Numbered from the stretch's first letter, positions 48,375 through 58,184 are shown. The stretch: 64,000 bases of DNA from Parietaria judaica (GCA_954871525.1 OX940868.1:22749056-22813055), one strand, 5' to 3'. Translations and numbers: made by a program. Notes: generated from the sequence alone by a model not told the origin.

Positions 48375-49147
48375 TAAGGCCTTTTCAGCCCTAGCTTCTC
48401 CAGCCCCCCACTTCTCTTCAGCCACCCAGCCTCTCACTTCTCTTCGGCTCGATTCTTCTTTAGATACTTTTGCCGCTAGCCAACTTTCTTCAATCTTAGG
48501 TACTTTTGCCAAAATATCACCAACCTCAGTCTGTAAGTCCAGCCCTCCTTTCTTTTCCTTGCTACTCTCTGCATTAGGGTTTTTAGAAAACAAACAATTT
48601 TGTCTAGCTTCAGGTACTTTTGCCGTCAAATAACCTTTTTCAACTTTAGATACTTTAGCCAATTTGTCATCAAACCCTAACTCTATCGCTCTTTCTTCTT
48701 CTTCAGCTCTGCCGTCACCCCTCTTCTCACAGCCACCTCTCTTCTCGCTGCCGCCGCCCTTCCAGTCGCCGGAAATTTCGCCGGCGAACTCTCCGGTGAC
48801 ACTGCCGTCGCCACAGATCGTCGGAGAACTTCCAGAATCGCAGATCTGGAAATCCAGAGCCAAACAACCCTTTTTCTCATCCAAACACCCTGGGCGGCTT
48901 CCAACCGCCACTCCTTCGTGGACGACCGGCCCTCCTGGATCGATCCCCAATCCTCCACTACTCCCGGAGCGCAGAACGCAGCCACCGTTGGCACTCGCGG
49001 TCAGATATGGAATTTCCAGACCCGAGTCGCGAAGCTGTGATTCGCGAGCGCCACCTTGTATCACCGGCGGTCCGCCATCAGAAATCAACCCACCTTCGAG
49101 CGCAGCCACCGGCGCTCCGTCGCTGTTCTCCTTCTCCGATGGATCTC

Positions 49148-49159
49148 GCTCTGATACCA
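49148..49159 (-). other. Primer-binding site of interior 2
   Basis: TGGTATCAGAGC on the minus strand, complementary to the 3' region of plant initiator Met tRNA, three bases from the middle LTR. Confidence 0.88.
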
Positions 49160-49162
49160 AAT

Positions 49163-49518
49163 TGATACGTGCCCAAGAGATCGTAAACTCGAAACGGGAA
49201 AATTGAGAATTTCGGCCAACACTCAAAAACCCGATCTCTTAGGATCAAGTTTCTGAATTTTCTTGGCTGCCTTTTTCATTCATGAAAGCTCTCTTAAATA
49301 GAGCATCGAATTACAACCCTAATAGGCCGGACCGGGCCCGACTAAATAAATCCTCTAACTTAATTAATTAACCTAATAACATAATTAAATAATTAAACGA
49401 CAAAATAAAACGACAAACTCACTTAAATATCCTAAGACCGTATTTAAATACGACGACATGAAAATAAGCGACTCTAATTTATTAACGACACAAAGCTTAA
49501 TCTCTCGGGGCCGTATCA
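49163..49518 (-). repeat. Middle LTR (356 bp), diverged from the outer pair
   Basis: Same length and termini as the outer LTRs but with many substitutions; closest in this window to the orphan LTR at 29794-30124. It has no TSD of its own and sits between a polypurine tract and a PBS. Confidence 0.92.
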
Positions 49519-49554
49519 TTACTCCCCATCTCCACTTTGAGCTTGTCCTCAAGC

Positions 49555-51045
49555 TCAAACATGGCAAAGGACGCCCTGAAATGAGTTCGCCAAAGGACTC
49601 CGCAAACAATGGGTACGCCACGGTATCTTGTAGCTCGCTCGAGTCGCCACGGACAAGCCTCTTCTAGCAGTCGCCATCGTTCCTCCCCGGTCGTTGACGC
49701 TTCCTTGGCCAGTTGCTGACCCACCGCCGGAGTTCTGACCACCGCCGTTGCAAATTGTTTTCGGGCTGCCACCGCCACCCCCGACGACCCCTTCAGCTAC
49801 TGGCCAACCCTCGGCTTCTGCTGCCTCTCGGTCCACCGCGCCGTACCCGCGGCCAATAATGAGAAATCCTCTCTCAGCTCTACAGTTCTTTTTCAAATGG
49901 CCACCTTCTTCTTTAAATACTTTTGCCACCAGACCTTCTATTTTAACTTTTGGTATTTTTACCAAAATACCATTAATCCCAAGCTTTAGGTCAAGTCTGC
50001 ATCCTTCTTTCTCTTTGCCACTATCTGGTTTATGGTTTCCAACTTTAGGAACTTTTGCCATCAAACTACTCATTTTAGATACCTTAGCCAAACAGTCTTC
50101 CTTGTAGTTGTTGCCTCTACCAGATCGGCCGCTGAAACCCCATCCTCCGGCGACTTCGTCGGCGACCCCTTCCGCCACCACGCCACTGTGCAGTGGTCCA
50201 TAAGTGCAACAACTCCCCTGGAATTCTTGATTGACAGCCAAACTGCTCAGCCCGCCACCCCAATCGCCGGCGACCCTGCTGCCCCACCGGCCACCGGCGT
50301 CCGCGCCGTCGACCCACGTCGAGTCCTTTACTATTGGGAGATGATCTACCATGCAATCAGGACCCTCTTCATGTTCCCAAGCTTTAACCATGTGCTCAAG
50401 GTGATGGGCTTGATGTGGGCCTGACTTGTTTACGTGAAACTTTGGTGGGTCCAACATATTTTCAAGGCCTATTAGGGTTTTCCCAGCCTTAGCTCCTTCT
50501 CCAGCTCTCCTAATCTCTTCCACTGGCCAGCCGCCACGCCCAATTCCGACGACCACCGTCGTCGCCGGAGACCCGACTCCCGTCGCCGCTTCCGGCGGCC
50601 CAACTCCGACCGCCGCCTTCCGATCAGGCGGGTCTTTTTCGCGACCACCTCCTTGCGAGGCGCAAGAACTGACCCCACAGCCCCCCTTTGCCTCGAACCT
50701 TTTCCAACCACCTCTGGTCGTCGTGCCTCTGCCTTCACTGGCGAATTCGCCACCAGCCTTTGCAACCCCCTTCATTGGGGCTCCGCCAGAGCGTTGCGTG
50801 AGATCTGAAAATTCCAAATTCAGCCTTGTCTGGTTCCCTGTGGATTCGGGGGCCATTTTTGGCCCTTCCCACACTGTTTCTGTGGTCACTTCCACCATTG
50901 CCATCAACGGAATCACTTCCGCTGTCAAGGTTTCCGTCGCTGCCGTCAGAGCTGCTATTGCCGCCTCTAACCGCTGCGTCGCGGCTTCTTGCTCCGCCAC
51001 GAATTCCCAGAATTCCTCCATGAAATGTTTGAAAACACCTCCCAT
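49555..51045 (-). CDS. Interior 1 ORF: gag-like head with low-complexity body
   Basis: First ATG nine bases past the PBS; 496 aa. Residues 1-60 form a helical, alanine/glutamate-rich segment (RLEAAIAALTAATETLTAEV) as in gag N-termini. The body is Gly-rich and contains the same AKVSK/AKVPK units as interior 2 (LAKVSKMSSLMAKVPKVG, GLVAKVFKEEGG). It also has an NQEFQGSC block matching NSRDFQGSS of interior 2. The frame stops at 49555-49557 and FELEDKLKVEMGSNDTAP follows in a different frame. No protease, RT or integrase. Likely a non-autonomous retroelement product or relic. Confidence 0.5.
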   Translation of the reverse strand: MGGVFKHFMEEFWEFVAEQEAATQRLEAAIAALTAATETLTAEVIPLMAMVEVTTETVWEGPKMAPESTGNQTRLNLEFSDLTQRSGGAPMKGVAKAGGEFASEGRGTTTRGGWKRFEAKGGCGVSSCASQGGGREKDPPDRKAAVGVGPPEAATGVGSPATTVVVGIGRGGWPVEEIRRAGEGAKAGKTLIGLENMLDPPKFHVNKSGPHQAHHLEHMVKAWEHEEGPDCMVDHLPIVKDSTWVDGADAGGRWGSRVAGDWGGGLSSLAVNQEFQGSCCTYGPLHSGVVAEGVADEVAGGWGFSGRSGRGNNYKEDCLAKVSKMSSLMAKVPKVGNHKPDSGKEKEGCRLDLKLGINGILVKIPKVKIEGLVAKVFKEEGGHLKKNCRAERGFLIIGRGYGAVDREAAEAEGWPVAEGVVGGGGGSPKTICNGGGQNSGGGSATGQGSVNDRGGTMATARRGLSVATRASYKIPWRTHCLRSPLANSFQGVLCHV

Positions 51046-51053
51046 TTCGAGCG

Positions 51054-51065
51054 GCTCTGATACCA
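51054..51065 (-). other. Primer-binding site of interior 1
   Basis: TGGTATCAGAGC on the minus strand, three bases from the 5' outer LTR; complementary to initiator Met tRNA. Confidence 0.88.
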
Positions 51066-51068
51066 AAT

Positions 51069-51424
51069 TGATACGTGCCCGAAAGATCGATAACTCGAAA
51101 TGGGATTATAGAAAATACCGGCCAAACACTCACAAACCCAATCTCTGAGAGATTAAGTTTTTGATTGATTTTTGGCTGCGTTTTCATTTATCGAAGCTCT
51201 CTTAAATAGAGCATGGAATTACAACCTAATGGGCCGGACCGGGCCCGATTATTAAACCTCTAACATAATTAACTTTAAATAATTAAAATGAAAAGACATA
51301 CTTAAATAATTAAAACGACTAACTCAACTAAATTATCCTAAACGCTTAATTAAAATAACCCACGTAATCAAATAACGACTCTTATAAAATAAACGACTTA
51401 ATCCTAAACTCCGGGGCCGTATCA
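51069..51424 (-). repeat. 5' outer LTR (356 bp)
   Basis: Near-identical to 46948-47303: two differences seen (one in TTTTGAW, one in AACGWCTAAC). Followed by TSD CAAGT. Confidence 0.93.
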
Positions 51425-52625
51425 CAAGTGTGATGGAAATCCCGGTGTAACCCATTCCAACGGATTGATAGTTGAAGATCTTCAAATAGGCGCGACGGGC
51501 AATATGTTTGCCATTGGATTCTTTTCGAGTGGTCGATACATGGTTGCCATTAGTTCTTCACAGAGGTGTTCTCGAGATATTGTTTTCTGTCAGATCATAT
51601 GGCTACCCTCTCACCGATGATCTATTTCATCTCCACATCTCTAGATTTCCTTTCTTGGAGGTTATAAATATAACATGTTGTGATCTTTTGCGAAGGATGC
51701 GGATCTCTCTGCAGCAACTTAAGTTTCTCCGACTATGTGGTTGTTCTGGGATTGAAACTATTGAAATCGATGTTCCGACTCTATCAAAATGTGAGTTCGT
51801 AGTAGTAAATGGACGTTTGCCTGAAGTGGATTCAACTGTGGAACTCTGGTTTACAATGAACTTCCTAGATGGCCAAGTCAACGCTCTTTTTTTCCTCGAT
51901 ATAAGGAGACGCCTTGCCCGTGTTCCTTCGGATCGCATACTATTTATACCAATATATTGCAAGGGGGTATAACTCTGAGTTCTCGTTTGCATATTTTATA
52001 AATCAATATTGCGATCGAGTTTGTCGCATTGATTATTGATTTTGTTTAAATGGCAGGTAGATTACAATCCTAATGAAGTGAGTTTTAATATTGAAGAATT
52101 GACAGAATCTATAATTCCCCCATTGGTGGAAGTGGACTGTTTAAACTTCGGCGAGATTCAGATAAAGCATCCGGCTTCTTGGCCGACCCTTATACGAGGA
52201 CTAATTTGGAGTTGTCATCCTAAGACAGTGACGATGTGGTACACGGATATAATTTGCATTAAGGTACTTTTCTATACGACAACTCGGATTCTAATTTTGA
52301 AGAAGAGAACAGATTTCCATTGCTCTATTGAGCGTAATTTGTAATTCACTTGTATGTTTTAGATTTTGAACTTTAGATCAAATGTTCAACCATTTATGGC
52401 CGCCTTATTGACCTAGGAAACATAGTGACACCGAGCAAGATGGTGATGCACACAAAATGCCTTAAAGCATCGGAGGAATTGCATTAAGCATGAAAAGCAC
52501 CGGAGGAATCGAACGCAGGCAGTTTCATCACGTGTTGAACACTCTCTTCAATTCCACAACGTAGCGAAATCGTCTTCAAGTCGGAGTGGGATTACTCGGT
52601 GATTCAGGGATTAACGTTATTTTAG

Positions 52626-52995
52626 CTTTCATATTCTTAATGTTAGAAGTTTATATAGACAAAACTTTTAATTATTTGAGGATCTTTTGCTCCAAAATTT
52701 GAACTTCATGGTTGTGACAGCTTTTATTATCATAGTCTTTAGGAACAAAAGTTGTTTCATTTTATTTATTCACGGTGTTTATATAATTTGGTAGTTTATT
52801 CAAAATAAAAATTATGAGTTAAAATAAGAAAATTAGATTTGATTGGTGAGAAAGATGAATTTGATCGGAGCGTGAATTTGCTTCATCTTGGTATCATTTT
52901 TAGCAATTATACGTTGCCATTCATATAGTTTGCGAGTGTGTATCTATAGGTTTTGTATATCCATAATTCCATATCGTGTTTTTATATTTGGCGTG
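52626..52995. other. AT-rich spacer
   Basis: Lies between the F-box pseudogene and the 5.2-kb LTR element. No further feature seen. Confidence 0.6.
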
Positions 52996-53000
52996 GTGTT

Positions 53001-53595
53001 TGTTGATGTCGGATTTCGTCAAATCCATCCTTAACATAACGCGTGCCATTACGGTCCAAAACGACGTCGAATAGAGGCAAGAAATATGTTGACCGTAGTC
53101 AACATAAAAGCCCAGTTTGTGAGAAAAGGCTTAACCCATGAAGAAAGGCCCAATTCGCAGAAAAAACCCAAAGTGAAAAGGCTCAATCAACCCTAACCCT
53201 ATAAATAATAAAAGAAACCTCATTAAGAGGGGATCCAAGAAAATCAGCCGAGAGACATTCAGCCAAGAATGAGGAAAAAGAGAGGAAAGAGAAAGAAGAG
53301 AGAAGAAAACCAACGAAACAGAGAAGAGAAAGAGTGAAGAGATCAAGCCAAAACTCATTGAACTACGTGATGACCTGATCCTGGTTCGCCGGGTACGTAG
53401 GCAGCCTCGTCGAGAGCGGCGTGGTGCGGCATCAAATCATATCCTTATCATTATTCTTCGATTGTCCAAGCTAATAAACGGGGAAAACCGAGTCCTTTCG
53501 GGATAAATAAATCAGGGAATAATCGTGTATATATTTTTATTGCGTTCTTTACGGTTTTCCTTGTGACTGCAAGGCGGTAAAAATCGCCCTCTACA
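53001..53595 (+). repeat. 5' LTR (595 bp) of the Tat-like element
   Basis: Starts TGTTGATGTCGGATTT, ends CGCCCTCTACA. Contains CCCTATAAATAATA near 53205-53218, a likely TATA box for the element's own transcript. Confidence 0.92.
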
Positions 53596-53756
53596 GTTTG
53601 GCGCCCACCGAGGGGGCTTAGTTTTTCTCTAACTCACAGCCAGGAACTCGAAGAGAAGACGACTGACGACGATAACGACAGCACCGAGCGCTGATCTCGT
53701 CTTTACCTTTGATAAATAAAATTGTGTCTTTTTTAGCGTTTTCTTACAGGCCTTGC

Positions 53757-54185
53757 CTTGAGCTTCGATTTGACAGGTCATTCGCCTCTATCGGATGCTC
53801 GAGGCAGAAGTTATGGACGCCGGAAGATTGGTCGCCGAGGACGACGGCTTCGTAAAACGCCTGCTCGTCGCCTGTCACTCTTTGGACCATATCCCCGTCG
53901 TTATTTGTCATCTAAACATAATTCCTAATTATTCTTGAAGATTATGTCTTGAGCTTCGATTTGACAGGTCATTCGCCCCTATCAGACGCTCGAGGCAAAA
54001 GTTATGAACGCCGGAAGATTGGTCGCCGAGAGCGATGGCTTCGTCAGACGCCTGCTCGTCGCCCGTCGCTCCTCGGACCATATTCTCATTTCTATTTATT
54101 ATCTACACGTGATTTCTAATTTTTCTCGAAGATTATGTCTTGAGCTTCGATTTGATAGGTCATTTGCTTAAAACAAATGCTCGAG
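53757..54185. repeat. 191-bp tandem repeat (two copies plus a partial third)
   Basis: Copies start with CTTGAGCTTCGATTTGA at 53757, 53948 and 54139. The third diverges after about 45 bases, where the 42-bp array begins. Confidence 0.9.
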
Positions 54186-54204
54186 GAGAAAGTTACAGAT
54201 GTTG

Positions 54205-54915
54205 AAAGAGCTTATCACGAAGAGGAAAGCTCGAGGAGCTCATCTCGAAGAGCTCATCACGAAGAGCTTGTCACGAAGAGGAAAGCTCGAGGAGCTCATC
54301 TCGAAGAGCTCATCACGAAGAGCTTTTCACGAAGAGGAAAGCTCGAAGAGCTCATCACGAAGAGCTTGTCACGAAGAGGAAAGCTCGAAGAGCTCATCAC
54401 GAAGAGCTTGTCACGAAGAGGAAAGCTCGAGGAGCTCATCTCGAAGAGCTCATCACGAAGAGCTTGTCACGAAGAGGAGAGCTCGAAGAGCTCATCACGA
54501 AGAGCTTGTCACGAAGAGGAAAGCTCGAAGAGCTCATCACGAAGAGCTTGTCACGAAGAGGAAAGCTCGAAGAGCTTGTCACGAAGAGGAGAGCTCGAAG
54601 AGCTCATCACGAAGAGCTTGTCACGAAGAGGAAAGCTCGAAGAGCTCATCACGAAGAGCTTGTCACGAAGAGGAAAGCTCGAAGAGCTCATCACGAAGAG
54701 TTTGTCACGAAGAGGAAAGCTCGAGGAGCTCATCTCGAAGAGCTCATCACGAAGAGCTCATCACGAAGAGGAAAGCTCGATGAGCTCATCACGAAGAGGA
54801 AAGCTCGAGGAGCTCATCACGAAGGAGAAGAGCTCGAGGAGCTCATCACAGAGAAGACCTCGAGGACCTCATCACAGAGAAGACCTCGAAGAGCTCATCA
54901 AGGGGGAGCTCGAGG
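54205..54915. repeat. 42-bp satellite-like array, open in all three forward frames
   Basis: The unit is built from AAGAGCTCATCACG and AAGAGCTTGTCACG blocks followed by AAGAGGAAAGCTCG; copies vary slightly and lose or gain a 14- or 28-base block. Since 42 is divisible by three and no frame contains a stop, three overlapping frames stay open (54177-55241, 54199-54783, 54464-54931). They give the repeats LEELITKSLSRRGK, SSSRRACHEEESSK and ARRAHHEELVTKRK. I do not call these genes. Confidence 0.9.
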
Positions 54916-55312
54916 AGCTCATCACCAATAGAAGATCGTCACCAAAAAGAGCTCGTCACCAGACATCTCGTCATCAAAGAAAGCTCGCCTCTACCGGGAA
55001 ATCATCAACGAAGACGCCATTACCAACATTTCGAGGAGATCTGATTGAGACGCGCTCGACGATGACGACCCTCATAAAACCGAAGTTTGATGCGGACACG
55101 ACGAGGTTTATCCTAACCAAGGCGCAAAATCGGCGACGAAGTTGGCTGACCTCATCGCCAAAAAAGGTAACAATATACATATATCTACAAATTTATAAAG
55201 AAACCGGCGAGAGTGCCGAGAAAACATATATATACATTTAGGGTACCGACCAAGCCCAAAACGGCGAAAATGCTTGATATACCAAACAAAGCCGCTTCGG
55301 CGCAAATCTTGA

Positions 55313-56380
55313 TTGATACATCGCGACAGAGCCCGGTGCATACCGACAAGCTCATCGCCGAATATCACAAACTACTACGGCAAATGGGCCAACAAAAACA
55401 AATCAGTGCCAAGCACTTCATCGCGACAGAGCCCGGTGCATACCGACAAGCTCATCGCCGACAAATCAAAGAAAATACAAAGCCGCTCTGGCGCAAATTC
55501 CGATCGATACATCGCGACAGAGCCCGGTGCATACCGACAAGCTCATCGCCGACAAATCAGTGCCAAGCACTTCATCGCGACAGAGCCCGGTGCATACCGA
55601 CAAGCTCATCGCCGACAAATCAAAGAAAGCCGCTCCGGCGCAAATTTCGATCGATACATCGCGACAGAGCCCGGTGCGTACCGACAAGCTCATCGCCGAC
55701 AAATCAGTGCCAAGCACTTCATCGCGACAGAGCCCGGTGCATACCGACAAGCTCATCGCCGACAAATCAAAGAAAATACAAAGCCGCTCCGGCGCAAATT
55801 CTGATCGATACATCGCGACAGAGCCCGGTGCGTACCGACAAGCTCATCGCCGACAAATCAGTGCCAAGCACTTCATCGCGACAGAGCCCGGTGCATACCG
55901 ACAAGCTCATCGCCGACAAATCAAAGAAAATACAAAGCCGCTCCGGCGCAAATTCCGATCGATACATCGCGACAGAGCCCGGTGCATACCGACAAGCTCA
56001 TCGCCGACAAATCAGTGCCAAGCACTTCATCGCGAAAGAGCCCGGTGCATACCGACAAGCTCATCGCCGACAAATCAAAGAAAATACAAAGCCGCTCCGG
56101 CGTAAATTCCGATCGATACATCGCGACAGAGCCCGGTGCATACCGACAAGCTCATCGCCGACAAATCAGTGCCAAGCATTTCATCGCGACAGAGCCCGGT
56201 GCATACCGACAAGCTCATCGCCGACAAATCAAAGAAAATACAAAGCCGCTCCGACGCAAATTCGATCGATACATCGCGACAGAGCCCGGTGCATACCGAC
56301 AAGCTCATCGCCGACATCGCGACAGAGCCCGGTGCATACCGACAAGCTCATCGCTGAAAAATCAAAGAAAATAACAAGCA
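55313..56380. repeat. 154-bp higher-order array made of 63- and 91-bp sub-repeats
   Basis: The core CATCGCGACAGAGCCCGGTG recurs at 55319, 55419, 55510, 55573, 55658, 55720, 55811, 55874, 55965, 56028 (one substitution), 56119, 56182, 56272 and 56315. Spacing alternates about 63 and 91 bases, so the true unit is 154. One forward frame stays open across it (55213-56472) and antisense frames are open too, which is a by-product of the repeat. Confidence 0.92.
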
Positions 56381-56520
56381 GCTCCGGCGCACAAAGCCCG
56401 GTACGTAAGACGCTACAGCGCATACCCCGGCAAACTACAAAGCCGCTCCGGCGCACAAAGCCTAGTACGTAAGACGCTAGTGCGCATACCCCGGAAAAAT
56501 ACAAAGCCGCTCCGGCGCAA
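56375..56520. repeat. Short repeat of about 64 bp after the 154-bp array
   Basis: Two copies of GCTCCGGCGCACAAAGCC followed by TACGTAAGACGCTA and GCGCATACCCCGG. Confidence 0.8.
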
Positions 56521-56576
56521 ATCCTGATTGATACATTACAGCCACAAAATAATTTACAAAAGGAAATAGAGGAAGG

Positions 56577-56891
56577 TCAATCATCCCGAACAACTTTGTC
56601 GGCGACTTGCTCTATGACGAAATCCGCGCTCTCAACCAGGACATCCATAAGAAGCCTCTCCACCGCGGCATAATGCTCGGGGTATCGTCTCATTAACTCG
56701 AGCAGAATGCCCGAAGAAGCTGGGAGAGCCTCATCGTCCGAATCCTCGGAGAGCGCGGCGACGGTACGCCTTATCAGATCTTTCAAGAAATCTTCGAGGA
56801 TGACAAAGTGCCCATCGCTCTCATTAATAAACGAGGCTAGCACGCCCTCGGGGTATCTCAACGGACAAGAACCGTGACAAGTCTCATCAAC
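56577..56891 (-). CDS. Antisense coding-like exon inside the Tat-like element
   Basis: An open block of 104 codons plus stop on the strand opposite to the element. It starts right after a good splice acceptor (CTCCTCGCAG on the minus strand) and has no ATG of its own near the start. The peptide has ordinary globular composition, with AALSEDSDDEALPASSG and RRYPEHYAAVERLLMDVLVE. A second coding-like antisense block at about 56950-57075 (DAVFDSSIPASSEEAYFSW) may be an upstream exon, but the join is not clean. Tat-lineage elements are known to carry antisense extra ORFs, so this is either such an ORF or a captured host exon. Function unknown. Confidence 0.4.
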   Translation of the reverse strand, partial: VDETCHGSCPLRYPEGVLASFINESDGHFVILEDFLKDLIRRTVAALSEDSDDEALPASSGILLELMRRYPEHYAAVERLLMDVLVESADFVIEQVADKVVRDD

Positions 56892-57589
56892 CTGCGAGGA
56901 GGAATTTGAAAATAAATGGATAGTAATGAAAGAAAGAATGACGAAATCTACGACATGGCGACGACAAGGAGCTGTTCCGACGAACGACGAGAAGAGCTCG
57001 CACCAAGAGAAGTACGCTTCCTCTGATGACGCAGGGATCGAGGAGTCAAATACCGCATCGATAAGCGCAACAGTCTCTGCCCCTAGAAGTCATTTACCAC
57101 ACAAACTCTTTTTCACACTCCCAAGTCAAGTTCACACTATTGGAGCGTTCACGCTGCTCCCATAAAACCATCATCTCCATTGAAGTCGACAGGCTCATCA
57201 CATATCACGAGGGCCGAGTTCATAGCGAGGATCTTCGGAGAAAGTGGCATCGGTCCAAGTGGTAATCCCATTCCCTTCGTTCAAGGCATCCGTAGAAGCC
57301 TACCTCGTTGAGCTCGTGAGAAGTCAAACACCGCTAAACATCGGCGAGACCATCGGCTACCCAAGAGAGTGTTCAACCCTCTCATCGCCGATATCGTAAA
57401 GTCAAAGCTCCTACCCGACGACTCCTAGCCACGTTATCACACACTACGGGTATTATTACCGGAGAGCACCACCGGGCGACAGCATGATCGAGGATTCCTA
57501 TCATTAGGAGCGTCGATTTAGATCGGAAGAAATGAAGTTTTTCTCTACATTTTACCAAGTGCATACACTTGATAAAATGGGGGACTAAC

Positions 57590-58184
57590 TGTTGATGTCG
57601 AATTTCGTCAAATCCATCCTTAACATAACGCGTGCCATTACGGCCCAAAACGACGTCGAATAGAGGCAAGAAATATGTTGACCGTAGTCAACATAAAAGC
57701 CCAGTTTGTGAGAAAAGGCTTAACCCATGAAGAAAGACCCAATTCGCAGAAAAAACCCAAAGTGAAAAGGCTCAATCAACCCTAACCCTATAAATAATAA
57801 AAGAAACCTCATTAAGAGGGGATCCAAGAAAATCAGCCGAGAGACATTCAGCCAAGAATGAGGAAAAAGAGAGGAAAGAGAAAGAAGAGAGAAGAAAACC
57901 AACGAAACAGAGAAGAGAAAGAGTGAAGAGATCAAGCCAAAACTCATTGAACTACGTGATGACCTGATCCTGGTTCGCCGGGTACGTAGGCAGCCTCGTC
58001 GAGAGCGGCGTGGTGCGGCATCAAATCATATCCTTATCATTATTCTTCGATTGTCCAAGCTAATAAACGGGGAAAACCGAGTCCTTTCGGGATAAATAAA
58101 TCAGGGAATAATCGTGTATATATTTTTATTGCGTTCTTTACGGTTTTCCTTGTGACTGCAAGGCGGTAAAAATCGCCCTCTACA
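57590..58184 (+). repeat. 3' LTR (595 bp) of the Tat-like element
   Basis: Matches 53001-53595 except three substitutions seen near the start (GTCGAATTT, GGCCCAAA, AAGACCC). Followed by TSD GTGTT. Confidence 0.92.

Larger units (their letters stand above)
46948..51424 (-). mobile_element. Composite non-autonomous LTR retrotransposon with three LTRs
   Basis: On the minus strand the order is LTR (51069-51424), PBS, interior 1, polypurine tract, LTR (49163-49518), PBS, interior 2, polypurine tract, LTR (46948-47303). All three LTRs are 356 bp. The two outer ones differ at only two positions that I can see; the middle one is clearly diverged. One 5-bp TSD CAAGT flanks only the outer ends (46943-46947, 51425-51429). 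Both PBS copies read TGGTATCAGAGC (initiator Met tRNA). Neither interior encodes RT, protease or integrase. The structure suggests two tandem elements sharing a middle LTR that moved as one unit. Confidence 0.92.
46791..52625 (+). pseudogene. Second F-box/LRR copy, internally deleted and split by a retrotransposon
   Basis: A tandem duplicate of the gene at 44042-46273. Exon 1 (ATG at 46791, FGPRSNNRSPKSKRPKKVQE) survives. The exon 2 acceptor has decayed (CCAG to CCAT). Exon 2 is interrupted at 46943-46947 by the composite element and resumes at 51425. It then runs straight from exon 2 into the middle of exon 3 (DTWLPLVLHRGV), so the whole F-box is gone, and a second gap removes central LRRs. 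Exon 4 (52058-52263) is well kept. The last exon is frame-shifted before TAG at 52623-52625. It cannot make an F-box protein. Confidence 0.9.
53001..58184 (+). mobile_element. Non-autonomous Tat/Ogre-like LTR retrotransposon full of tandem repeats (5,184 bp)
   Basis: Two 595-bp LTRs (53001-53595, 57590-58184), TGTTGATGTC to CTCTACA, with three differences seen. Exact 5-bp TSD GTGTT at 52996-53000 and 58185-58189. The PBS TGGCGCCCACCGAG from 53599 resembles that of plant Tat/Ogre elements. A polypurine tract AAAATGGGGGAC lies at 57574-57585. The 4-kb interior has no gag, RT or integrase. It holds a 191-bp repeat, a 42-bp array, a 154-bp array and an antisense coding-like block. High LTR identity implies recent, trans-driven insertion. 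Confidence 0.94.

Noticed and set aside
54177..55241. A 354-residue forward frame and two overlapping companions
   Set aside because: They are a by-product of the 42-bp array, which has no stop in any forward frame; composition is purely repetitive.
55213..56472. A 419-residue forward frame plus several antisense frames
   Set aside because: By-product of the 154-bp array in the Tat-like element; all are repeats of the same unit.
53131..57947. Identical 75-residue minus-strand frames at 53131-53358 and 57720-57947
   Set aside because: They are the same antisense segment of the two LTRs of the Tat-like element.
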